Notes: generated from the letters alone by a model not told the origin. A stretch of 64,000 bases of DNA from Chitinophaga agrisoli (GCF_008386695.1 NZ_VUOC01000004.1:1552327-1616326); one strand, 5' to 3'; positions 8,856 to 17,418 are shown, numbered from the stretch's first letter. A program made the numbers and translations.

Positions 8856-9851
8856 TCAATGGTTCACCATCTTCGCGTTGAACTCATTGTACCGTTCCCC
8901 TACATTGGGGTATTGGGCCAGGATGCCCGCAATGGCGGCCTGGTCTTCCTGTGATAGCTGAATATCTGCCGCGGCCGCATTCTCTACCAGGTATTTCTGT
9001 TTCTTGGTGCCGGGAATGGGAATAATGTCGTCGCCCTGGTTCAGTACCCAGGCAAGTGCCAGCTGTGCGGCTGTCCAGCCTTTGCTTTCCGCAAACTGCC
9101 GGAAGGCCTGCGCCAGCGACAGGTTATTTTGCAGATGGTCGCCACTATAACGGGGAGAGGTTCTCCTGAAATCATTATCCGGCGCCTGGCTCATATCAAT
9201 ACTGTCATTGGTCATAAGACCCCTGGATAGCGGGCTGAATGGCACAAACGAAATACCCAGCTCCCGTAAAGTGGGCAGTATCTCCGCTTCTACGCCCCGG
9301 GTAAGCAGGGAATATTCGCTCTGCAGCGCGGCAATTGGATGTACCGCATGCGCCTTACGGATGGAAGCCGCAGATGCTTCTGACAGCCCCAGGTACTTTA
9401 CCTTACCCTCTTTTACCAGCTCAGCCATAGCGCCTACCATCTCCTCTACCGGTACATTGGGGTCAATACGGTGGGCATAATAAAGATCTATCTCATCAAT
9501 GCCCAGCCGCCGCAGGCTGCCTTCTACCGCCGTTTTCATATAGGCGGGAGATACGTCCAGCGTGGCGCTCATATTGCCGCCGCCCAATGCCATATTCGTA
9601 AATCCAAACTTGGTGGCAATAAATACTTTGTCGCGGTTAGGTACCAGTACCTTTGATATCAGCTCCTCATTTTTACCGGCGCCATAGATATCCGCCGTAT
9701 CCCAGAAATTAATACCCAGGTCCAGCGCTTTATGCAGGGTGGCGATGGATTCCTGGTCATCGGGTACGCCATAGGCATGGCTCATGCCCATGCAACCCAG
9801 GCCTGTAGCAGATAATGCTACGTCTGTATTTCCTAGTTTCCTGTATTTCAT
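8856..9851 (-). CDS. aldo/keto reductase, AKR13-like
   Basis: The 331-residue protein (start ATG at 9851, [20 protein letters not shown]) has the AKR tetrad: Asp and Tyr in [14 protein letters not shown], Lys in VFIATKFGF, His in [12 protein letters not shown]. The signature [19 protein letters not shown] and [16 protein letters not shown] place it near plant-type and pyridoxal-reductase-like AKR13 enzymes. It forms an operon with the AraC gene at 7979 (4-bp gap) and lies downstream of the AraC gene at 9952, with a 100-bp leader carrying the TGTTTGAATTTTGCTA repeat. It is not closely similar to the aldo/keto reductase at 5670. Confidence 0.93.
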   Translation of the reverse strand: MKYRKLGNTDVALSATGLGCMGMSHAYGVPDDQESIATLHKALDLGINFWDTADIYGAGKNEELISKVLVPNRDKVFIATKFGFTNMALGGGNMSATLDVSPAYMKTAVEGSLRRLGIDEIDLYYAHRIDPNVPVEEMVGAMAELVKEGKVKYLGLSEASAASIRKAHAVHPIAALQSEYSLLTRGVEAEILPTLRELGISFVPFSPLSRGLMTNDSIDMSQAPDNDFRRTSPRYSGDHLQNNLSLAQAFRQFAESKGWTAAQLALAWVLNQGDDIIPIPGTKKQKYLVENAAAADIQLSQEDQAAIAGILAQYPNVGERYNEFNAKMVNH

Positions 9852-9929
9852 GATGGCTATTGTTTGATCTTGCGTGCACAAAGTTCAGGGTTATCTGCTT
9901 GCTTTGTATAACCGCAATCAAACAAAAAA

Positions 9930-9945
9930 TAGCAAAATTCAAACA
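9930..9945 (-). repeat. 16-bp direct repeat, copy 1 (candidate AraC operator)
   Basis: TGTTTGAATTTTGCTA (minus strand) lies about 79 bp before the aldo/keto reductase start at 9851. An identical 16-mer lies at 10876-10891 before the araC gene at 9952. Confidence 0.55.
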
Positions 9946-9951
9946 AGTCTT

Positions 9952-10848
9952 TTATTTCCGGAAAGCATTGGGGGTTTGCTGCATGTTCTTCTTAAAGAAG
10001 GCTATAAAATGGGATGGTTCTTCAAATCCAAGACAGTAGCCAACTTCAGCAACGTTCCAGTCCGTATGTTTAAGCAGGATACGCGCTTCCTGGATAATAC
10101 GCTCCGCGATGAGCCCGGAAGTGGTATGGCCGGTCACAGATTTTAAAGACCTGTTCAGGTGATTAATATGTACAGAAAGATGGGTGGCAAAGTCTGCCGG
10201 CGTACGCAGCTGCATTTTCTGCTGGGGCGACTCAATAGGGAACTGCCGCTCCAGCAACTCCACGAATAAAGACGCAATACGGGTATTGGCATTGCTGTCA
10301 GTAAAAAAGGTGGTATCCACAGGCGTCATGCGCATGGCTTTATGGATCAGTTCCAGCACCAGCGCCCGTATCAGATCATATTTAAAGGCATATTCTGTTT
10401 TGATCTCCGCAAACAGCCGCTCAAAAATAGCCTGCACCTCCTTCAGCTCCTCACCCTTCAGTGAGAAAAAAGGGCTGGTGCCTGGCTGAAAGACAGGATA
10501 TTCCCGGATATTGCCAAACTGCGAAAAGAAGGCTTCTGTAAAAATGCAGAAACAACCGTCCTGCTGCTCATCCAGGTGCTCGCATTTGTAGGGGATCATC
10601 GGGTTGGAGAACAACAGCGCAGCATCGGCTATCTCAACCGTCTTATCGGCATAGAAATACCGGTTCCGGCCCTTAACAAGGGTGATCTTATAAAAATCCT
10701 TACGGCTGAAAGGCGCCGGCGCCGCATTAGGGCCAACAAATTCCTTCATCCGGAAAACATTAAAATGGCCTATTTCCCGTTTCAGGTTGTCTGGCATCCA
10801 GTTTAGTTTCCGCCGGTAAAATTCTTCTATATTCTCCGTCTTTTCCAT
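9952..10848 (-). CDS. AraC-family transcriptional regulator (paralog 3 of 3)
   Basis: The 298-residue protein starts at the ATG at 10848 (MEKTENIEEFYRRKLNW). The sensing domain carries IGHFNVFRMKEFVG, FYKITLVKGRNRYFYADK and CFCIFTEAFFSQF; the DNA-binding end carries ADFATHLSVHINHLNRSLKS and VAEVGYCLGFEEPSHFIAFF. It is very like the copy at 4589. The gene lies directly upstream of the aldo/keto reductase at 8856 and has a 16-bp sequence in front of it that recurs in front of that reductase, which suggests that it controls both itself and the reductase operon. Confidence 0.93.
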   Translation of the reverse strand: MEKTENIEEFYRRKLNWMPDNLKREIGHFNVFRMKEFVGPNAAPAPFSRKDFYKITLVKGRNRYFYADKTVEIADAALLFSNPMIPYKCEHLDEQQDGCFCIFTEAFFSQFGNIREYPVFQPGTSPFFSLKGEELKEVQAIFERLFAEIKTEYAFKYDLIRALVLELIHKAMRMTPVDTTFFTDSNANTRIASLFVELLERQFPIESPQQKMQLRTPADFATHLSVHINHLNRSLKSVTGHTTSGLIAERIIQEARILLKHTDWNVAEVGYCLGFEEPSHFIAFFKKNMQQTPNAFRK

Positions 10849-10869
10849 GGCTATACTACTTATAACATG

Positions 10870-10877
10870 CAAAACTA
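10870..10877 (-). promoter_or_regulatory. -7 promoter element (TAGTTTTG) for the araC gene at 9952
   Basis: TAGTTTTG on the minus strand lies 22 bp before the ATG at 10848 and touches the 16-bp repeat at 10876-10891, so a bound regulator would sit on the promoter spacer. Confidence 0.6.
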
Positions 10878-10891
10878 GCAAAATTCAAACA
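10876..10891 (-). repeat. 16-bp direct repeat, copy 2 (candidate AraC operator)
   Basis: Identical to 9930-9945 (TGTTTGAATTTTGCTA on the minus strand); lies immediately upstream of the TAGTTTTG promoter element. Confidence 0.55.
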
Positions 10892-10955
10892 GATTAGCAG
10901 ACAATCGCCAAAACCGGTCATGCTACGCTGCCTTCCATTTTCGTGGCCCATTCCC

Positions 10956-10963
10956 TACATTTG
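10956..10963 (+). promoter_or_regulatory. -7 promoter element (TACATTTG) for the LOG gene
   Basis: TACATTTG lies 20 bp before the ATG at 10983 and supports that start over an in-frame ATG at 10920. Confidence 0.6.
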
Positions 10964-10982
10964 TCACAATCCAACAACATTC

Positions 10983-11558
10983 ATGAAAAGCTTAACTGTA
11001 TTCTGTGGTTCCAATACCGGCAACCACTCCTCCTATCTCCAGGCCTGCGACCAGCTGGCAGAACTGCTGGTAACCCGTAATATGGAACTGGTATATGGCG
11101 GCAGCCATCTTGGCCTCATGGGCAGACTGGCAGACGCCGTTCTCTCCAGGGGCGGAAAAGTGACCGGCGTGATCCCGGAAAGACTGGTGGAAAAGGAAAT
11201 TGCCCATACAGGCCTCACCATGCTGGTAGTGGTAAAGACAATGCACGAGCGCAAGGCCCGGATGGCAGAGCTCTGCGACGGGTTCCTGGCGCTGCCCGGC
11301 GGCATTGGCACCATTGAGGAGATCATGGAAGTGTATACCTGGAACCAGCTGGGCTACCATGCCAAACCCTGTGCCCTGCTGAACATAAATGGCTATTATG
11401 ATCATTTGAACAGCTTCCTGGATCATATGGTGAACGCCCGGTTCCTGAGGGAGGAACAACGCTCATTATTGCTCAGCGGCGACAATATCGAAACGCTCAT
11501 CGACCAAATGGCCAGCACGAAAATTGAATTCCAGGATAAATGGATCAATGGTAAATAA
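10983..11558 (+). CDS. LOG/TIGR00730-family Rossmann nucleotide phosphoribohydrolase
   Basis: The 191-residue protein has the family marks SLTVFCGSNTG at the N-terminus, YGGSHLGLMGRLADA at about residue 36, the M-H-E-R-K-A-R-M arginine motif, and the catalytic PGGIGTIEEIMEVYTWNQLG at about residue 105. Members cleave nucleoside 5'-monophosphates to free base and ribose 5-phosphate (cytokinin-activating LOG enzymes in plants, nucleotide salvage in bacteria). It is a single gene with its own promoter element and a terminator after it. Confidence 0.93.
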   Translation: MKSLTVFCGSNTGNHSSYLQACDQLAELLVTRNMELVYGGSHLGLMGRLADAVLSRGGKVTGVIPERLVEKEIAHTGLTMLVVVKTMHERKARMAELCDGFLALPGGIGTIEEIMEVYTWNQLGYHAKPCALLNINGYYDHLNSFLDHMVNARFLREEQRSLLLSGDNIETLIDQMASTKIEFQDKWINGK

Positions 11559-11592
11559 TATATCCCGTCTCCATCAAATACCTAAATAAAAT

Positions 11593-11618
11593 AGGGTGTA
11601 CCATACCTGATACACCCT
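11593..11618. terminator. hairpin between convergent LOG and OsmC genes
   Basis: AGGGTGTA (11593-11600) and TACACCCT (11611-11618) form a perfect 8-bp stem between the convergent stops at 11558 and 11643. No long T run is present on either strand, so termination strength is uncertain. Confidence 0.6.
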
Positions 11619-11642
11619 CCATAAGATCGCCTGCAAACAAGA

Positions 11643-12062
11643 TCAGGCATAAGTAACGCCCAGCGTAATGGGCACGCTCAGCGCTTTTGAAATAATACAA
11701 CCTGCTTTGGCGCCTTCCGCAATCTCTTTAAACTGGGCCTCGCTTACGCCGTCAATAGGCGCGCCTTTGATCTCCAGGTGGATACCGGTCACGCTCAGTG
11801 ACTGCATATCCAGGTCCAGGATAGCCTCTGTATTAAGATCATTAGGGGTAAAACCAGCCTTGGTTAAGGCGGCGCTTACAGCCATGGTAAAACAACCGGC
11901 ATGCGCTGCTGCCAGCAGCTCTTCCGGATTGGTACCTATACCATCAGCAAAACGCGTCTTAAATGAGTAATTGGTATTATTCAACACGGTGCTCTGGGAA
12001 GTAAGTTCTCCCTGACCTTCTTGTAATGAGCCGTTCCAATGGGCTTTGGCTGTACGCTTCAT
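11643..12062 (-). CDS. OsmC/Ohr-family peroxiredoxin-like protein
   Basis: The 139-residue protein carries the OsmC landmarks RFADGIGTNPEELLAAAHAGC at about residues 37-57 and AGCIISKALSVPITLGV at the end, supplying the two cysteines used for thiol-dependent reduction of organic hydroperoxides. The ATG at 12062 follows a TAACTTTG promoter element at 12089-12096. Its position next to carbonyl-reducing enzymes fits a stress function, but it is transcribed on its own. Confidence 0.93.
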   Translation of the reverse strand: MKRTAKAHWNGSLQEGQGELTSQSTVLNNTNYSFKTRFADGIGTNPEELLAAAHAGCFTMAVSAALTKAGFTPNDLNTEAILDLDMQSLSVTGIHLEIKGAPIDGVSEAQFKEIAEGAKAGCIISKALSVPITLGVTYA

Positions 12063-12088
12063 AGTTGTATATTTAATTGGTTACGCGC

Positions 12089-12096
12089 CAAAGTTA
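12089..12096 (-). promoter_or_regulatory. -7 promoter element (TAACTTTG) for the OsmC gene
   Basis: TAACTTTG on the minus strand, 27 bp before the ATG at 12062. Confidence 0.6.
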
Positions 12097-12175
12097 GGCA
12101 TTCACCCGTCATCATCCATTGTAATATTTCTGTTAATTATTGTATTTTTTATAAGGCATGCCCCGTCATTAAAAA

Positions 12176-12203
12176 GGGCCGGCCAGATATCCCTGGCCGG
12201 CCC
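12176..12203 (-). terminator. intrinsic terminator after the gene at 12226
   Basis: GGGCCGGCCAG (12176-12186) pairs with CTGGCCGGCCC (12193-12203); on the minus strand the stem is followed by five T. It lies 22 bp beyond the stop at 12226 and supports that gene being real. Confidence 0.85.
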
Positions 12204-12225
12204 CGCTACGTTCACCAAAAAACTG

Positions 12226-12738
12226 CTATTTGAAAAGCAGTACGTTAAACATCTGAACAGACGTTTGTACGTTGCTGTTAGACAGCTTTGTATTCCTGAA
12301 CCGGATATTGGTGAAGTTATTGCGACCGGTATAAAAAACATTAAAAGGTTGGGTGATCTGCTCGCCGGTAGAGAAAGATACCGTAGAGATACCGGTATAA
12401 GTATCGCCCGCAGCCAGCACAAACTGGATATCGATCCTGAAACTAACGTCGCCGGTAAATACCTGGTCAAATAACACAAACTCATGGTGCAGATCCCGGT
12501 CAGCGCCAAACACTAATACCAGGTCATCAGCTGTAGCTGCTTCCGGATCTACATTAGAGATCCTGCCGGAGCCGGATAATTGGATAACACCGTCTGCATT
12601 GGCCAGCTCACGGTTATCAATGGTGGCTACGGTGGAGATAACGCCGCCGGCAGCCGCATCACCGGATCTGCCTAAATGGCCTGGGGTACCTTGATTGAGG
12701 GAATTGTCTACCTGCTGGTAAATTCTTGACTTTAACAT
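12226..12738 (-). CDS. hypothetical beta-rich protein, no recognised family
   Basis: The 170-residue protein begins MLKSRIYQQVDNSLNQGTPG. It has no signal peptide and no membrane span. The composition (many Val, Thr, Asn, Phe; short alternating stretches such as DLVLVFGADRDLHHEFVLFD and SFRIDIQFVLAAGDTYTGI) suggests a beta-sandwich or similar fold. A strong terminator directly after the stop supports expression. It stands alone between the OsmC gene and a sugar isomerase gene. I do not recognise the family; a structural or carbohydrate-binding role is only a guess. The 285 bp upstream hold no gene I can support. Confidence 0.65.
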   Translation of the reverse strand: MLKSRIYQQVDNSLNQGTPGHLGRSGDAAAGGVISTVATIDNRELANADGVIQLSGSGRISNVDPEAATADDLVLVFGADRDLHHEFVLFDQVFTGDVSFRIDIQFVLAAGDTYTGISTVSFSTGEQITQPFNVFYTGRNNFTNIRFRNTKLSNSNVQTSVQMFNVLLFK

Positions 12739-13023
12739 AACTGATTACGCTTAATTTTTAATAATGGTGTAGAGATAGCTGCTGTCACGTTCTATGCGCC
12801 GGTGACAGCGCCGGAAATGAGCGGCGCGCTCAGGAACAGGGGTCCTTTTGGGGAACGGGTTACATTTACATGGTTTTAAAATCGGGTTAAACAATCTGGT
12901 AATGTTGCAACGTTACTTAACAAAGATACCAGACGGGTACGCAACCTTTATGCGTAGTAGTAAGGAAGAAAAATTTGTCCATGATCTTTCGTAAAGCGAG
13001 GAGGTGTCGCCATTATCATGACA

Positions 13024-13974
13024 TTACCTCTCCTCTGCAACCGCTTTCATTTTCGCCAGGCTGGTCTTCGCCACCAGCAAAGCATCCTGCTGGTAGTAGC
13101 TTTTATTAAAAACTTCCAGCGACAGCACGACCGGATGATCAGGGTATTGTATACTGCTTAGTAATTGTTTCAACGGCGCTATGCCATCCCCGGGATAAAT
13201 ACGGTCCGGCTCTGAGATCTTATCCGGCTGTATGCCCGCAGGATAATCGTTGATATGCATGATATCCATCGCCTTCCGCCCCACCAGCGGTACGCTGTCA
13301 AAACTGGAACCGCCTTTAAATATATGAAAGGTATCAAGTAAGACTGTTGCGTCTTTATGCCCGGTTTCTGTGGCTACATACATCACCTGGCTGATCTTCT
13401 TCAGGTTGGGTGATGAGCCCCACATTTCCAGGATGGGTTTTACCCCGGTCTCCGCTCCCATCTTTAGGATGGTCAGGTATCTTTCCGTAATTACATTCAG
13501 GTCTATTAACGCAGCCCCGCTGCTGTTAGCGCCCGCCGGCGGCGCCGCTACCCGCTTGCAACCTATCTTTGCCAGCATCTCCATTTCCTGCTGTAACTGC
13601 GCAAGGCCCGACTTGCGCGTGGTCTCATCATCCACGATCCAGCGGGCAAAACCAATGGCATTTTCAATCGTCAGCCCCAGGTCTTCAATGATCCTTTTGG
13701 CCTCCGTAGCCGTGCCGCCATTCCGCAGGTACGCCTGCAGCGTATCTATCCATATTTCTACGGAAGAAAAGCCGGCTTTAGACGCAATTTCCAGCTCCTT
13801 TACAAAGCCCAGTTTCTGCCCGCGGATGGTGCTCATATTAAGGGAGTATTTAAAGGCCTTTCCTGATACGGGACGATGTGCCTTTGCAGTGGCGGGTAAT
13901 TTGAGCAAGCTGGCGCTTAATCCTACACCAAGGGTCTTTAATGCCTGACGGCGGCTGAATGAGATACTGGTCAT
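13024..13974 (-). CDS. Tat-exported sugar phosphate isomerase/epimerase-like TIM barrel
   Basis: The 316-residue protein starts with a twin-arginine signal (SFSRRQALKTLGVGLSASLL). The rest is a xylose-isomerase-like TIM barrel of the AP-endonuclease-2 superfamily: KLGFVKELEIASKAGFSSVE, then KPILEMWGS, DTFHIFKGG, MHINDYPAG and LSLEVFNKSYY, giving the usual Glu/Asp/His metal ligands. Family members isomerise or epimerise sugars and inositols. Export together with the Tat-exported Gfo/Idh/MocA protein encoded at 14797 suggests a periplasmic sugar-modifying pathway, though the two genes lie on opposite strands. Confidence 0.9.
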   Translation of the reverse strand: MTSISFSRRQALKTLGVGLSASLLKLPATAKAHRPVSGKAFKYSLNMSTIRGQKLGFVKELEIASKAGFSSVEIWIDTLQAYLRNGGTATEAKRIIEDLGLTIENAIGFARWIVDDETTRKSGLAQLQQEMEMLAKIGCKRVAAPPAGANSSGAALIDLNVITERYLTILKMGAETGVKPILEMWGSSPNLKKISQVMYVATETGHKDATVLLDTFHIFKGGSSFDSVPLVGRKAMDIMHINDYPAGIQPDKISEPDRIYPGDGIAPLKQLLSSIQYPDHPVVLSLEVFNKSYYQQDALLVAKTSLAKMKAVAEER

Positions 13975-14100
13975 TTTAACAGGCTTTTAAACGTGAAAAT
14001 ATAATCCCCCAAAATAACCATATTTATGATATATGCAGGCCGCCGGCAATATTCACATGATAACATCCTCCAATATTTTATCCTTTTACTATACTAATAG

Positions 14101-14132
14101 TTGCCAAAGTCAAATAGTTTAAATTACCTTTG
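14101..14132 (+). promoter_or_regulatory. promoter (TTG -33, TACCTTTG -7) for the GNAT gene
   Basis: TTG at 14101-14103 and TACCTTTG at 14125-14132 are separated by 21 bp, the normal Bacteroidota spacing. Transcription would begin near 14137, which supports the start at 14171 instead of 14141. Confidence 0.65.
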
Positions 14133-14170
14133 ATCTTTAGGTGAGATCCTTCACAAAGAAACATTTATAC

Positions 14171-14653
14171 ATGCCCAACGTTCAGCTTAAAATAGCAGCA
14201 ACAACCCGTGACTTCGAACAAGCCAGGATATTATTTGAAGAATATGCCCGTTCTTTAGATTTCGATCTGAGTTACCAGGATTTTCAGCAGGAACTGGACG
14301 GCATTGCCCAACAATATAAAGCGCCCGAAGGGGCCTTACTCCTATGTTTCGTTGACAATGAAAACGCTGTAGGTTGTGCGGGGGTACGCAAGTTTGCAGA
14401 CGGGATAGCGGAACTCAAACGACTGTATGTAAACCCTGATCACAGAAGTTTGAAAATAGGCAAACAGCTGCTGGAAATGGCGATCCGGACGGCCGGGCAG
14501 CTACATTATGAATATATGCGCCTGGACACGGTCCCAGGGCAAACAAAAGCGCAGGAATTATACCATTATCTGGGCTTTTATGAAATAGCGCCATATAGAT
14601 ACAGCCCCATTAAAGGCACTATTTATTTTGAGAAAAGGCTGGTTGAAATTTGA
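14171..14653 (+). CDS. GNAT-family N-acetyltransferase
   Basis: The 160-residue protein (MPNVQLKIAATTRDFEQARI) has the GNAT order: an N-terminal strand-helix, ELKRLYVNPDHRSLKIGKQL at about residues 84-103 with the acetyl-CoA-binding R/S-x-x-x-G-K variant, and MRLDTVPGQTKAQELYHYLG near residue 125. The substrate is unknown. The start at 14171 is preferred because of the promoter position. It lies upstream of and codirectional with a Gfo/Idh/MocA gene but 143 bp apart. Confidence 0.9.
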   Translation: MPNVQLKIAATTRDFEQARILFEEYARSLDFDLSYQDFQQELDGIAQQYKAPEGALLLCFVDNENAVGCAGVRKFADGIAELKRLYVNPDHRSLKIGKQLLEMAIRTAGQLHYEYMRLDTVPGQTKAQELYHYLGFYEIAPYRYSPIKGTIYFEKRLVEI

Positions 14654-14796
14654 TAACCGCGCCCCTGATACTTCTTAGATTGAAAACCATATGGCAACAA
14701 TCGGGCGGATGATATATGCACCCCTGTTAGCTCCATTCCATCCCACGGGTGCAGCCTGCAGATAATTACGTATTTTTAATACAAACCATTACCACC

Positions 14797-16116
14797 ATGC
14801 CCTTTTCCAGAAGAGACTTCATCATCACCGGTTCCAAAGCCGCGGCAGTTGCCGGCCTCACCCACCTCGCTCCCGGCGCTTTGGCAGCGGCACAAACTGC
14901 CGCTGATGACAAGATCAATATCGCCCTCATCGGATGCAGGAATATGGGCTTTGGCGACCTGCAGAATGCCCTTAAATTACCCGGCATAACCTGTGGCGCC
15001 CTTTGTGATGTGGACCAGGACATACTGGATAAACGCACCGCAGAAGTGGAAAAGATCCAGGGCAAACGCCCCCTGCAATACAAAGACTACCGGAAACTGC
15101 TGGAAAATAAGGATATCGACGCCGTTATCATTGGTACGCCAGACCACTGGCATTGCCTCCCCTTTGTGGAAGCCTGCCAGGCCGGCAAACACATCTATGT
15201 CGAAAAACCACTGGCCAACAGCATTGCAGAATGCGACCTGATGGTAAAAGCTGCCCGGAAACATCAAAGGATCGTACAAGTAGGACAACAACAGCGCAGC
15301 GGCACTATCTGGAAAAATGCCATGGACCGTATAAAAGCCGGTGACATTGGCCAACTCCGGAAAGTGAATATATGGGCCAATTTCAACTATGGTATTGGTC
15401 AGCCTAAAATGCCGGACGAGCCGGTACCTGCCGGCGTTGATTACGACCGCTGGTTAGGCCCCGCCCCTGCCCGGTCCTTTAACCGTACGCGCTTCCATGG
15501 CAACTGGCGTATGTTCTGGGACTATGGTGGCGGCCTTATGACAGACTGGGGCGTACACCTGCTGGATATGGCCCTCTGGGCAAAGGACACCCGGGACCTC
15601 CCGCTCTCCGTAGTAGCTGCCGGTGGTAATTTCAGCTACCCGGATCATGCCCACGAGACCTTTGATACCATGCAGGTCACCTACCAGCTAAAGGATCAAA
15701 TCATCAGCTGGGAAAATACTGCCGGGGTCCAGAATGGCCCCTATGGCCTGTCATACGGCCTGGCCTTCATAGGCAACGATGCCACCATGGTAATTAACCG
15801 GGAACAGATGGAGATATTCCCTGAAATAGTAGACAACAAACCCAAGGTACCCGCAGTACCCAAACAAACCGGCACTGACTCCCACGATCTCCACATGAAG
15901 GATTTTATCGACTGTATACGCACGGGCAAAGAACCGGTATGCCCTGTTGAAACGGGCCGTCTGGCAGCCGTATATGCGCATATGGGTAATATAGCCCTGC
16001 GCACCGGATCCACCCTCACATGGAACAATAACGAGCACCGTTTCAATAACAATACCGCCGCCAACGCGCTCATCACGCCTTCCTACCGGGCTCCCTGGAA
16101 ATTGCCGGCCTTATAG
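14797..16116 (+). CDS. Tat-exported Gfo/Idh/MocA-family oxidoreductase
   Basis: The 439-residue protein starts at the ATG at 14797 with a twin-arginine signal (FSRRDFIITGSKAAAVAGL). The Rossmann domain begins IALIGCRNMGFGD, followed by IIGTPDHWHCLPFVEACQAG and the catalytic-lysine motif HIYVEKPLAN at about residue 140. The C-terminal domain includes WRMFWDYGGGLMTDWGVHLLD, typical of exported Bacteroidota members that act on sugars or glycosides. It converges on the HD-domain gene with 3 bp between stops. Confidence 0.94.
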   Translation: MPFSRRDFIITGSKAAAVAGLTHLAPGALAAAQTAADDKINIALIGCRNMGFGDLQNALKLPGITCGALCDVDQDILDKRTAEVEKIQGKRPLQYKDYRKLLENKDIDAVIIGTPDHWHCLPFVEACQAGKHIYVEKPLANSIAECDLMVKAARKHQRIVQVGQQQRSGTIWKNAMDRIKAGDIGQLRKVNIWANFNYGIGQPKMPDEPVPAGVDYDRWLGPAPARSFNRTRFHGNWRMFWDYGGGLMTDWGVHLLDMALWAKDTRDLPLSVVAAGGNFSYPDHAHETFDTMQVTYQLKDQIISWENTAGVQNGPYGLSYGLAFIGNDATMVINREQMEIFPEIVDNKPKVPAVPKQTGTDSHDLHMKDFIDCIRTGKEPVCPVETGRLAAVYAHMGNIALRTGSTLTWNNNEHRFNNNTAANALITPSYRAPWKLPAL

Positions 16117-16119
16117 GCC

Positions 16120-16770
16120 TTATTCACTCCAGGGAGAGGCCAGGATGGCGTCGCAAAAGTTCCCTCTCTGGTAATCGGGTATCATAAAAGCGCAGATATC
16201 GGCATTGATAGTGCCATAGGTGGTGCCTGGCTTATGCTTGAACCCTTCAAAGAAGGTAGGTATGATCTGTTGCTTGAAACCGGTACGCGGAAACTGCTTA
16301 ACGATATCTTCCCGGTGTTGTGCGGAGAGGTCCTGGTATCCTCTTCCCACTACATCCAGCGCCACGGCATAATTCAATAACGCCACTTCCGCTTCTTTAT
16401 ACGGCGCCACGCCAGGGATGGTATGCAAGGCAATGGCGTCCCAGACCAATTGCAACGCCTGGTGTGGTAACCCATGGCTCTGTAGGAAATCACGCGCCGC
16501 ATTGGCCCCGTCTATTTCAAATCCCTTATCCGGACTGCTATAATGTGGCGTAAGTCCCAGGTCATGAAAAACCGAACTAACATACAACAGCTCCGGATCA
16601 TACTGTACCTTTTTGTTCACTGCTCCCAGAGAGGCGAATACAAACGTCCGCAATGAATGATTGTACAAGAACTCTGTACCATGTTCAAGCAACAATTCAG
16701 TAGCCTGCCCGGCTATCGCACTGTCTGGTATCTTAATGCCGGCAACGGCTTTAGGTTTATTGATACTCAT
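16120..16770 (-). CDS. HD-domain phosphohydrolase-like protein
   Basis: The 216-residue protein has the HD metal ligands in order: His in YNHSLRTFVFA (about residue 38), His-Asp in SVFHDLGLTPHY (about 69-70), His in IALHTIPG and Asp in ALDVVGRGY. It looks like the cyanamide-hydratase-like branch of HD proteins common in fungi and soil bacteria. The reaction cannot be assigned from sequence. It lies 57 bp after the AhpD-like gene on the same strand, so the two may be cotranscribed. Confidence 0.88.
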   Translation of the reverse strand: MSINKPKAVAGIKIPDSAIAGQATELLLEHGTEFLYNHSLRTFVFASLGAVNKKVQYDPELLYVSSVFHDLGLTPHYSSPDKGFEIDGANAARDFLQSHGLPHQALQLVWDAIALHTIPGVAPYKEAEVALLNYAVALDVVGRGYQDLSAQHREDIVKQFPRTGFKQQIIPTFFEGFKHKPGTTYGTINADICAFMIPDYQRGNFCDAILASPWSE

Positions 16771-16827
16771 ATTACCTTATTTTAAAAACTGATCCATCTA
16801 CCCCGGAAAACCGGGGAAAGCGCTTTC

Positions 16828-17277
16828 TCAGGATACTGTCGTCTTTGTGGAAACACCTACGCGGTTCAAAAAGTTGATATGACAGATGCAGATAATGATA
16901 TCCGCTATTTCGCTGGTGTTAAAATAAGCCTTTACCTTTTCATAGGTTTCATCAGCCACACCATGAACAGAGATATGGGTGATCTCTTCCGTCATTTGAA
17001 GCACCGCTTTTTCGCTTTCGGCAAAGAGAGGGCTTTCCTGCCAGGCGGAAAGGGCAAAGATCCTGCGCTGCAGTTCCCCGCCCTTTAAGGCTTCGTAGGT
17101 ATGGTAATCAATACAGTAAGCGCATTTATTGATCTGTGAAGCACGGATCTTAATAAGCTCTATGAGGCTGTTAGGCACAGATGATTCATATATGCGTTTT
17201 TCTATAGCTGCAATATGATCCCAGTAGGATGGTTCTTCTTTCCAGACATCTAAACGATGTTTAATAACTTTTGACAT
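16828..17277 (-). CDS. AhpD-like/carboxymuconolactone decarboxylase family protein
   Basis: The 149-residue protein has the family core SLIELIKIRASQINKCAYCIDYHTYEAL (the CxxC-x3-H motif at about residues 54-61), the alkylhydroperoxidase-D-like disulfide redox centre. It probably acts as a small peroxidase or thiol reductant. It is upstream of the HD gene on the minus strand. A CAACTTTG sequence near 17308 is close to, but not, a full -7 element. Confidence 0.92.
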   Translation of the reverse strand: MSKVIKHRLDVWKEEPSYWDHIAAIEKRIYESSVPNSLIELIKIRASQINKCAYCIDYHTYEALKGGELQRRIFALSAWQESPLFAESEKAVLQMTEEITHISVHGVADETYEKVKAYFNTSEIADIIICICHINFLNRVGVSTKTTVS

Positions 17278-17397
17278 AATTGAGCATTTTTGTTTGCTAT
17301 GGCAAAGTTGCGTAACAAAAATGTCCTGGCCCTTAAACTGGTTTAAGAAAGCTGTTTTATAGGCCTCCTTAGGGCCGTACAGCCTAAAAAAAACAAA

Positions 17398-17418
17398 GCC
17401 GCTCCTAGAACGAGCGGC
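17398..17418 (-). terminator. intrinsic terminator after the MBL-fold gene
   Basis: GCCGCTC (17398-17404) and GAGCGGC (17412-17418) form a 7-bp stem with T-rich tracts on both sides. It lies 16 bp beyond the stop at 17434 and may act in both directions. Confidence 0.8.
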
